Source of the DNA: Bradyrhizobium sp. ORS 375
Lineage (GTDB): Bacteria > Pseudomonadota > Alphaproteobacteria > Rhizobiales > Xanthobacteraceae
Length of the DNA: 40,980 nt
Assembly: GCF_000239775.1 (NCBI RefSeq)
Contig: NZ_CAFI01000085.1
Coordinates: 1-40,980 of the forward strand
Reading direction: 5' to 3'
The notes below the pieces were generated by a model. The model saw only the letters and a list, made by a program, of their open reading frames with translations, was not told the DNA's origin and searched no databases. Both the position numbers and the translations under genes were made by a program. Shown here piece after piece: positions 6,727 through 13,721 of the stretch (position 1 is the stretch's first letter; every line of letters starts with the position of its first letter).

Positions 6727-8216
6727 GGGTGCACCTCTGCATCACAGACGATCTTTGACACGGCGCCCCGGGCGCCGAAGCGCTTTAAGCTGTCGATGGC
6801 ACGAGCCAGCTCCTGCCCGAACCTCGGATTCCCTGGCAGCTCCCGGCCGAAGATATCCTCTCTGCTCAAGAGCATCTGCACGAAAGCCGACGTTTCGCCT
6901 CCGGACGTCACTGATAGCCGTTGTAATCCCGGAGCGGCCTCGTCGACGAATGTACCTGAGAACCGCAATATCCCCGCGGTACAACAAGCCCAGGCTGCGA
7001 TGGCGAGCATCGTGCACGGTGCGGGTCTTCCTGTCGCGATGTTGGACGCCAATGACGCGAGGAGTCGCGCTTGCAGCTTCTCAGAGCCATTCCTTGCGAT
7101 GCGCCCGAGCTGATGGACGATCTTCCGGTTCCGCCAGCGCCGCAGCAATAGATCGCTATAGGACGCCAGATCGTGATCGCTCTTGGGGATGGTGGGGATC
7201 TGCTCGTCGCGCATCAGCCGCGCTGCATAGCGACGGAAGAGCGGATCGAGGATAACGTCGGAGACCGTCTCCAGCCCGGCCAGCATGCCCAGGAAAGCAA
7301 TCGCCATGTGCGTGCCGTTGAGCAGGTTCAGCTTCGAAAGCTCCCACGGCGTGACATCCGGGACGAACAGGGCGCCGGCCTGCTCCCATTGTGGCCGCGG
7401 GCCGTCGAAATCCTCGATCACCCATTGGCGAAATGGCTCCGTCGCCACTGCGGCCAGATCCTGCAAACCAAGTAGTCCACTGGCGGCGGCGGAATCCGCG
7501 GATGTCGGGACAGGAACGATCCGATCCACGACAGACGATGGGCATTGAACGTTACGGCTGATCCAGTCGCCTAGCGCTGCGCTTCGTTGGTCTGCGCGCT
7601 GGATGAGCGCATCGCGCAAGCGGCGCCCGTTATGTGGGATGTTATCGCAGGAGATCAGCACGGGAGGTGCTGATCTCTGATCCCGCACCGTTGCGAGCCC
7701 GTCGACGATGAGCCCGACCGGGTCGGTCGACGCTGCATTCTCCGACGCATATCCCGAGGGCGTCACCGTCAAGGTGACGATTCGGATCTGCGGATCTGAA
7801 AGCATGGCGATGATGCGAGCGCGCTGATCTCCCGCGAACAGCAGGCCCCTCAGGACGCCCACCACGTCTGCTCGGGAGCTGTCATCAGCGCGTTCCATCA
7901 CCGTATAGAGCAGATCCTGGGGGGCGAGGGCCTGCCGAACCTTTCGGCTGCGAAAGCTCACCCCGACCACACCCCACCGGCTCGCCGATGCACCTTCCAG
8001 CTCGATGGCCCGTTGGGTGAAGACGTTCTGGTGCGCGCGGTGAAAGGCACCGCAGCCGAAATGTAGAATGCCGGGCTGCAGCCTCGTTGGATCATATGAC
8101 GGCCAGCGAACCTGTGGGGTATGAGGCCGTGCACTCGACAGATTCAGGCGCGGTATCGGCCGGGGAAGATCGCCCAGCCGCGCTGTGAAGATGCTTCGAT
8201 GAAAGGCCTTGGTCAT
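6723..8216 (-). CDS. mannitol dehydrogenase/fructuronate reductase family oxidoreductase
   Basis: A long-chain polyol dehydrogenase of about 497 residues that interconverts a ketose or ketouronate with its polyol using NAD(P). The N-terminal cofactor site reads GILHFGCGAFHRAHQNVF. The C-terminal catalytic domain carries the family signature with the essential Lys, Asn and His in KLNLLNGTHMAIAFLG. The frame is open to a TTG at 8246, but I chose the ATG at 8216. Candidate substrates are mannitol, arabinitol, sorbitol or fructuronate; motifs alone do not decide. It is translationally coupled to the HAD phosphatase and divergent from the DUF707 gene. No EcfG box is visible in front of it. Confidence 0.87.
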   Translation of the reverse strand: MTKAFHRSIFTARLGDLPRPIPRLNLSSARPHTPQVRWPSYDPTRLQPGILHFGCGAFHRAHQNVFTQRAIELEGASASRWGVVGVSFRSRKVRQALAPQDLLYTVMERADDSSRADVVGVLRGLLFAGDQRARIIAMLSDPQIRIVTLTVTPSGYASENAASTDPVGLIVDGLATVRDQRSAPPVLISCDNIPHNGRRLRDALIQRADQRSAALGDWISRNVQCPSSVVDRIVPVPTSADSAAASGLLGLQDLAAVATEPFRQWVIEDFDGPRPQWEQAGALFVPDVTPWELSKLNLLNGTHMAIAFLGMLAGLETVSDVILDPLFRRYAARLMRDEQIPTIPKSDHDLASYSDLLLRRWRNRKIVHQLGRIARNGSEKLQARLLASLASNIATGRPAPCTMLAIAAWACCTAGILRFSGTFVDEAAPGLQRLSVTSGGETSAFVQMLLSREDIFGRELPGNPRFGQELARAIDSLKRFGARGAVSKIVCDAEVHP

Positions 8217-8364
8217 GATCCGATCCACGAGAACGCGAATCGGCAATGCCCTTCGTCACCGCCCGTTTCTAATTTGCCGCACGCGATTTGTTTGCAGGAA
8301 AACAGCAACCATGGAGTGCCACCGGCATTCTGCATTCGATGGGCAACATTGAAGGAGACGGCTG

Positions 8365-9336
8365 GTGAGACCCCATCTCGTGATCGCGCGCGTTGGCAGG
8401 AGATCCCTGCATCCGTTCTGGCTCGAGCGGGCCAAGGAGCGCAGTTGGGATCTGTACCTCTGCCCATTTCAGGAGATAGAGCACGCAGCCGACGTCGAGT
8501 GCACCATTGGTGGAGTATTGCCCGGACCAAAATGGGCTGGGCTGAGGACGTTGCTGAATTCCTGGAACGGCTGGAGAGACTACGACTACATCTGGCTGCC
8601 GGATGACGACATCTTCACCAGCCAGGACGATATCGATGCGCTCTTCAGGTTTGGCGCCGCGTTGGACTTCGACCTGTATGCGCCGGCGCTTCAGGAGAAC
8701 TCCTACTACGCGCACTACATCACGATGACCAATCAGAGCTTCTTCGCAAGGCGTGTCGGCTTTGTCGAGATCATGGTCCCGTGCTTCCGCCGGGAAACCC
8801 TGGAGCGATTGTTGCCCACGCTGGATCTTACGACCACCGGATGGGGGTGGGGCCTGGACTCGGTTTGGCCGAAGCTCTTGGGATACGAAGGCCTCGGCAT
8901 CCTAGACGGCGTGTCTGTCCTGCATACGAGACCGGTGGGCAGCTTCAGAGATTCCGATCTCGGGAGACGTGTGATGGCGGAATCCGACCGGCTGCTCGAC
9001 CAGTACGATTGCCGTCAGGTCATGACGACCTTCTCGGGGATCGATGAGGCCCTGACGGAAATCACACCCTCACCGGACGAGTTGTTGGTACGCCTCGTCG
9101 AGGGCTGGCACTACCTCCTTGACCGAGATCCGGCGATCCTGCGGTGGACCGTCGAGCACCAAAGGGCTGCATTTGAGTGGCGACAATATACAGCTGACGG
9201 GGCTCCCAGCGGACCGCGACGAAAAGCCGTTCCGCTCGCTGTCGATCGCGGGCGGCCGCGGTCGCCGGCCTATATCGACACGGATCGAAACGGCGCCGAT
9301 CTCGTCACGACCGCCCCGGCCCTCTGGACAAGCTGA
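8365..9336 (+). CDS. DUF707 family protein, glycosyltransferase-like
   Basis: A protein of 323 residues with no signal peptide. Residues about 1-250 match the DUF707 pattern: an N-terminal HLVIARVGRRSLHPFW, a metal-binding-like DDD in YIWLPDDDIF (D80-D82), then SFFARRVGFVEIMVPCF and TTTGWGWGLDSVWPKLLG. The fold resembles GT-A glycosyltransferases, so transfer of a sugar to a surface glycan is a reasonable inference. The C-terminal 70 residues are Arg/Pro-rich and look unstructured. It starts with GTG at 8365, with AAGGAG seven bases upstream, which decides the start. It is divergent from the polyol dehydrogenase gene and just left of the glycan locus. Confidence 0.82.
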   Translation: MRPHLVIARVGRRSLHPFWLERAKERSWDLYLCPFQEIEHAADVECTIGGVLPGPKWAGLRTLLNSWNGWRDYDYIWLPDDDIFTSQDDIDALFRFGAALDFDLYAPALQENSYYAHYITMTNQSFFARRVGFVEIMVPCFRRETLERLLPTLDLTTTGWGWGLDSVWPKLLGYEGLGILDGVSVLHTRPVGSFRDSDLGRRVMAESDRLLDQYDCRQVMTTFSGIDEALTEITPSPDELLVRLVEGWHYLLDRDPAILRWTVEHQRAAFEWRQYTADGAPSGPRRKAVPLAVDRGRPRSPAYIDTDRNGADLVTTAPALWTS

Positions 9337-9410
9337 GACTGTATCTCGCTCGAGCTCGCTTACCGAAAGAACCCGCTGTTCGGGCAAGCGTCTGATGATA
9401 AGGCTACCCG

Positions 9411-9737
9411 ATGCGCGGAAATCTGTTGGGCCTCACCTCACGAGGGCGTCGACGCAAGAGGCCGACCAACGCTAGTCTTGCGAACGACGAGCCTGTCGAG
9501 ACCTATGAGCTTGACGGCGTCATCGCGACGGTATGGGCGAGCCATCACTCCTATAAGATCCGCTTGTCGAAGATCGGCCCAGACGGCAATCGCCAGGAAA
9601 GTGCCCCGGAATTGGAGGTGGATGACCTTCCGAATGCAACAAGATGTCTCGAATGGGCCGAAGAGTTCATCCGTAGACAGTGCGAAGCGCCGAGAGCCAG
9701 GAGAGCCTCGCCGCGAAGCTCCAGGCGTGCACCGTAG
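9411..9737 (+). CDS. hypothetical protein (108 aa)
   Basis: An unrecognised small basic protein. The ends are Arg-rich and probably disordered (residues 1-25 and 90-108). The middle is more ordered: a beta-like stretch ELDGVIATVWASHHSYKIRL, then DLPNATRCLEWAEEFIRRQ, which looks like a helix. It begins 74 bases after the DUF707 gene on the same strand and may be co-transcribed. An overlapping frame (9478-9810) is less protein-like. Confidence 0.45.
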   Translation: MRGNLLGLTSRGRRRKRPTNASLANDEPVETYELDGVIATVWASHHSYKIRLSKIGPDGNRQESAPELEVDDLPNATRCLEWAEEFIRRQCEAPRARRASPRSSRRAP

Positions 9738-9780
9738 GAGGATGCAGCTGGCGCAGGAGAGCGACGCGACAAGGAGAAGC

Positions 9781-10932
9781 TCATCCGCCCTGCGAGACAG
9801 AAACGGGTGAGGCAGTTGAATCGAGAAGCGCTGGCTCGCTGGACATCACAGGTGAGAGCGATACATGTTCGACGCCCTCGTGCCTCTGATGTTGCTCAGT
9901 GTAGCCATCCGGATTGAGCGACTGCCAGCGCCAGTGATCGGCGCACATCGCTGCAAGTGAACGCGAGGCTGACCATCCGAGGAGCGTTCGGGCCGCGTCC
10001 GTTGCCGCATAATAGCTGTCGAGGTCGCCGGGACGGCGCTCCACGAATTTGAAGGGAAGCGGCTTGCCGCTCGCCAGCTCGAAGGCTCGAATGACGTCGA
10101 GAACACTGTGGCCGAGGCCTGTGCCGAGATTGAGGGCGATGCATCCCGGGCGGTCCAGCCGGTCGAGCGCGGCGACATGGCCTTCCGCCAGATCCATGAC
10201 GTGGACGTAGTCACGGATTCCCGTGCCGTCCGGCGTGTCGTAGTCTTTGCCGAACACTTTGAGATGATCGCGGCGCCCGATCGCGACCTGCGCCACGAAG
10301 GGCAGCAGGTTGTTCGGAACGCCGTGCGGGTCCTCGCCGATCAGTCCGCTCTCATGGGCCCCGACCGGATTGAAGTAACGCAGAAGGGCGGCGCTCCACG
10401 CCGGATCGCTCGCGCACTGATCACGCAGCATGTCCTCGATCATCAGTTTGGTGCGTCCATAAGGATTCACCGGCGCCAGCGGGTGATCCTCCGTATAGGG
10501 CAGGAATTGCGGCTGCCCGTAGACCGTCGCGGATGAACTGAAGACGATGCGGCTGACGCCGGTATTCACCATGGCGGCGAGCAGCCGCTGCGTGCCGATC
10601 ACGTTCTGATCATAATAGTCGAGCGGCCGCCGGACCGACTCCGGCACGGATTTCAGGCCGGCAAAGTGCATCACGGCATCGCAACCGCAGGCCCGGATCG
10701 TTCGTTCGAGCGCAGCCTGGTCGCGGATGTCGCCTTCGGCCACGGCAAATGTTCGGCCGGTGATCTCGGCCACCCGCTCCAGCGCGCGCGGGCTGCTGTT
10801 CGAGAAGTTGTCGAACACGACGATGTCGTGGCCGGCCGAGAGCAGGGCGACACAGGCATGCGAGCCGATATAGCCGGCGCCCCCCGTCACGAGGATGGTC
10901 CGTGTTGACGCGTCGAGAGCGGAGAAGGTCAT
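9781..10932 (-). CDS. galE: UDP-glucose 4-epimerase
   Basis: A short-chain dehydrogenase-type epimerase interconverting UDP-glucose and UDP-galactose in the cytoplasm with bound NAD. The Rossmann motif is VTGGAGYIGSHACVALL (residues about 15-31), the catalytic Ser/Thr lies in FSSSATVYG, and the Tyr-Lys pair in NPYGRTKLMIE. The substrate-binding region (NNLLPFVAQVAIGRRDHL, DGTGIRDYVHVMDLAEGH) is intact. The protein has 383 residues; the extra 35 or so after the usual end (WQSLNPDGY) are low complexity. It lies 51 bases downstream of the GH1-like gene on the same strand, likely one transcript from the 12974 promoter. With Glf it would supply UDP-galactofuranose. Confidence 0.93.
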   Translation of the reverse strand: MTFSALDASTRTILVTGGAGYIGSHACVALLSAGHDIVVFDNFSNSSPRALERVAEITGRTFAVAEGDIRDQAALERTIRACGCDAVMHFAGLKSVPESVRRPLDYYDQNVIGTQRLLAAMVNTGVSRIVFSSSATVYGQPQFLPYTEDHPLAPVNPYGRTKLMIEDMLRDQCASDPAWSAALLRYFNPVGAHESGLIGEDPHGVPNNLLPFVAQVAIGRRDHLKVFGKDYDTPDGTGIRDYVHVMDLAEGHVAALDRLDRPGCIALNLGTGLGHSVLDVIRAFELASGKPLPFKFVERRPGDLDSYYAATDAARTLLGWSASRSLAAMCADHWRWQSLNPDGYTEQHQRHEGVEHVSLSPVMSSEPALLDSTASPVSVSQGG

Positions 10933-10983
10933 GATCGATCCTGCAGTTCAATCGAGGCCAACCCGGGGAGCCTCCGTTGGCTC

Positions 10984-12831
10984 CTATCCGGCTGCGAGGT
11001 TTCGGCCGTCGTCCTTCGCAGCCGCCTCGTCTCGCCGCTGTAACCCTCGCGAGGTCGGACACCAGAACCCATGTTCCCCGTCGATCAGGAGGTCGAGGGC
11101 ATCATCGAAATACTTGCGACCTGCGCAGACCACCAGCGTGGGGTCAGTCCATGCCTGGCTTGGGCGGGCAGCCGTTCCGCCGTCGCCTGGATACGTGCTC
11201 TGTCTTTGCTGTCCGTCACCGGAGTCGTCCCGCGTGCCGTTGCTATCGTAGATCAGCAATTGAATGCTGAGCGCGTCGCAGGCGAGCGCAAGCTCATGCA
11301 GGCGGACGTCGCTAGCTGCCTGCTCCAAGCCGGCTCGCGTGGCGACCACCGCCCACGGCTGCAGCGCCTTCAACACAGAGCGAAGGCGGTCCGGTGCTTC
11401 GGCATCGGGGTCGCTCCAATTGACCGCCGCCATGGCCAGTCCGCGCACGTCAGCCGCGTTGCGACAGACCCGCCACCATTCGGCGTCATTGCTGACAACA
11501 AGGAGCGGCCGACGGACAGCCGTCGGCGGCGCCATGCGTCGACGTGTCGGCGGATGATAGAGTCGTTCGGGGCGGTGCCACCAGCCAGGCGAGTTCACCA
11601 CGACCGGATGCTCGAAGCGTCCCTCGCGCGCCAGACTCTCCACCGCGCGGCCGAGTGCGGTGAGGCGCGGCGGTTCGCTGCGCGCATCGAACGCTCCGGG
11701 CTCGTAACAACCATCGTCGCGGATCAGCAAGGAATTCCAGTCGACCGCGCCCAGCATCGACCAGACCGTTACCGCCCGGATGTCGGCGCCACGGCGTCGG
11801 ATCTCGGCTGCGGCATTCCAGACCTCGATCAGCCAGCGCAGCTGCTCCTCGCGGGTGCAGCCATGATGCACCTCGGTGATGGCGATCGGACGCCGATATC
11901 GAGCCCAGAGTTCGGCGAGGCGCGCGGCCGGCCCCAGCTGGACGGCCGGCAGCGGCATGCGCACCGCCTCGACATCGGCATAGCGGTCGCGGCCGTTGCC
12001 GCCGGAAAACTCGGCCGGAAATGCGTCCGTGCGTGGGTGGAGATAGCGCTCGCTGGTGAGGTAGTGATTCGCTCCGATGATGTCAGGCGGGCACGGGTTA
12101 TCTTCCAGGCGCTCCAGCACGGCTGCGTCGATGCCGTTGTCGCGCATGAAGTCGTAAAGCGTGTGATGAGGATCGACCTCACCGCACAACAGGTCGAGGC
12201 TCAGCCAGCGCCGCGCATTCTCGAAGTCTGCCTGGTAGCGGAGCCGCGGCGTGCTGAAGACCTTGCCGACGTCCTCAGTCTGGACGAGTTGCGCCGAGGG
12301 CGTGATGTCGCGGATGGCTTGCATCGCGAGGATGGTCGCTCCGCATTGATTGAGCAGCGCGCGCAGGAAGCTGTGCTCATCGCTTGCGTGCGGATACCAA
12401 TGGCCATACAGGCAGCTCAGGCGCGCGGTCGTCAGCGGCTCATTGACCGGCGTGAACAGTTCGATCCAGGGGTAGCGTTGGGCGACGCGCGCCGCGTGGA
12501 TCGCGAGCAGATGCGGAAAGGCGGGATCGAGCAGATCGGTGTAACGCGGCCCGCTGCCGTGATGGAGCAATCCCGCGATGACGCGGATCCCGAGTGTCTT
12601 GAGCCGGGCGAGCCGTGCATCGTGCCAGCGCCAGTCACAGCTGTCGGGATCATCGGGCGCGATCGTCTCCCACAGAATCGGATAGCGCAGCGTGCGTATG
12701 CCCAGCGCGGCGATCCGGTCGAGATCGTCGAGACGATCGCAATGGCCGGTTTCCGCGACCTGGTTCCTGAACCGATCTCGAAGGCGAACGACCGTACATT
12801 CTATTCCACCCCACATTTCGAGATCTGGCAT
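10984..12831 (-). CDS. GH1-like glycosidase domain fused to a decayed RmlD-like domain
   Basis: A protein of 615 residues. Residues about 5-400 form a clan-A (GH1-like) barrel: MWGGIECTVVRLRDR at the start, the acid/base Glu in FTPVNEPLTTARL (E131) and the nucleophile-position Glu in ITEVHHG (E320). Residues about 440-615 line up with dTDP-4-dehydrorhamnose reductase (RmlD) proteins (ALQPWAVVATRAG resembles the usual LRPWAVVNA segment), but the glycine-rich nucleotide motif has become VVSNDAEWW and no YxxxK is seen. Such GH1-RmlD fusions exist; here the second half appears degenerate and short, though the frame is intact. The ATG at 12831 is chosen over a frame open to 13083. A near-perfect EcfG promoter lies upstream. 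Its substrate is unknown. Confidence 0.78.
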   Translation of the reverse strand: MPDLEMWGGIECTVVRLRDRFRNQVAETGHCDRLDDLDRIAALGIRTLRYPILWETIAPDDPDSCDWRWHDARLARLKTLGIRVIAGLLHHGSGPRYTDLLDPAFPHLLAIHAARVAQRYPWIELFTPVNEPLTTARLSCLYGHWYPHASDEHSFLRALLNQCGATILAMQAIRDITPSAQLVQTEDVGKVFSTPRLRYQADFENARRWLSLDLLCGEVDPHHTLYDFMRDNGIDAAVLERLEDNPCPPDIIGANHYLTSERYLHPRTDAFPAEFSGGNGRDRYADVEAVRMPLPAVQLGPAARLAELWARYRRPIAITEVHHGCTREEQLRWLIEVWNAAAEIRRRGADIRAVTVWSMLGAVDWNSLLIRDDGCYEPGAFDARSEPPRLTALGRAVESLAREGRFEHPVVVNSPGWWHRPERLYHPPTRRRMAPPTAVRRPLLVVSNDAEWWRVCRNAADVRGLAMAAVNWSDPDAEAPDRLRSVLKALQPWAVVATRAGLEQAASDVRLHELALACDALSIQLLIYDSNGTRDDSGDGQQRQSTYPGDGGTAARPSQAWTDPTLVVCAGRKYFDDALDLLIDGEHGFWCPTSRGLQRRDEAAAKDDGRNLAAG

Positions 12832-12948
12832 TGCGCTCGTTCGGACCTGAGGTGAGGCGAAACCATCGTTGTTTGCTCGCGCCGGACCTGCCGGGGCGCG
12901 CCGTTGCGGATGACGACGTCGCCACGAACGCCAATTCACCCGAGGCCT

Positions 12949-12974
12949 AACGTCCCGGAATTTTCGCAAGTTCC
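12949..12974 (-). promoter_or_regulatory. EcfG promoter for the GH1-RmlD/galE transcript
   Basis: Minus-strand TTAGGAAC (GGAAC at 12974-12970) is followed after exactly 17 bases by CGTT (12952-12949), a full match to GGAAC-N16/17-CGTT and the best in the window. The leader to the ATG at 12831 would be about 110 bases. It is divergent from the site at 13007, only 32 bases away. Confidence 0.75.
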
Positions 12975-13006
12975 TAAGCCAACAAACCGGCTGCTCGGCA
13001 CCAACA

Positions 13007-13032
13007 GGAACCTCGCTCGCCGCAGCGAGGTT
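13007..13032 (+). promoter_or_regulatory. EcfG-type promoter for the DUF892 gene, with an inverted repeat in the spacer
   Basis: GGAAC (13007-13011) is followed after 19 bases by TT (13031-13032, GGTT). The spacer is almost filled by a perfect inverted repeat at 13011-13030: CCTCGCT, 6 bases, AGCGAGG. The leader to the ATG at 13062 would be about 25 bases, with GGAGAA before the ATG. Confidence 0.6.
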
Positions 13033-13061
13033 GCTGCCAAATCGTATCGAGGAGAACAGCC

Positions 13062-13562
13062 ATGGCGCAGACCGAAAAGACACTCGAAGACCTCTTTCTC
13101 ATTCTGATGCAGGATACCTATTCAGCGGAGAAGCAGGTGCTGCGCGCGCTCGGCAAGATGGAACGCGCCGCCGAATCTGAGAGGCTCGCGGCCGCGTTGG
13201 ACGCGCATCGTGCGGAGACCGAGGGACAGATCGAACGGTTGCAGCAGATTTTCGAGCTGCTAGGCAAGCCGGCGCGCGGCAAGCCCTGCGAGGCGATGCA
13301 GAGCATGCTCGATGAGGCCGACGAGATCCTCCAGGAGTTCAAGGGCAGCGAGGCGCTCGACGCGGGGTTGATCGCCGCCCAGCAGGCGGTCGAGCACTAC
13401 GAGATCACGCGCTATGGCACGCTGAAGAGCTGGGCCGAGGAACTCGGTCTCACCGAGGCCGTCCCGCTGCTCGGCCAGACGTTGGAGGAGGAGCGCAAGA
13501 CGGACGCGATCCTGTCGCTGCTCGCCAAGGAGCGCGTCAACGTGGAAGCCGCCGAGGCGTGA
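13062..13562 (+). CDS. DUF892 (YciE/YciF) ferritin-like stress protein
   Basis: A helical protein of 166 residues in the YciE/YciF (DUF892) family, which adopts a ferritin-like four-helix bundle. Carboxylate and His residues recur in the expected places: DTYSAEKQVLRAL (residues about 18-30), HRAETEGQIERLQQIFELLG, QQAVEHYEITRYGTLKSWA and EEERKTDAIL. Members are strongly induced in general stress and stationary phase; the biochemical role is unproven. GAGGAGAAC precedes the ATG at a normal distance. It has its own EcfG-type promoter and is divergent from the GH1-like gene. Confidence 0.92.
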   Translation: MAQTEKTLEDLFLILMQDTYSAEKQVLRALGKMERAAESERLAAALDAHRAETEGQIERLQQIFELLGKPARGKPCEAMQSMLDEADEILQEFKGSEALDAGLIAAQQAVEHYEITRYGTLKSWAEELGLTEAVPLLGQTLEEERKTDAILSLLAKERVNVEAAEA

Positions 13563-13721
13563 GCGATCAGCAGATGGAGCGAAAGCAAACCGCGGAGCGA
13601 GTTCCGACTCGTTCCGTGTAGCTCGTCATCCGGTTGTTTGCGGTGCGAGTCACATTCTTGGAAACGGCGCGCATTTTCGCCACTTTCCGGCGCTTAAGGC
13701 GCGGACGCCGGAGATGACATC

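Noticed and set aside
11071-12855. A 594-codon plus-strand frame
   Set aside because: Antisense to the GH1-RmlD gene, no recognisable domain, no ribosome binding site.
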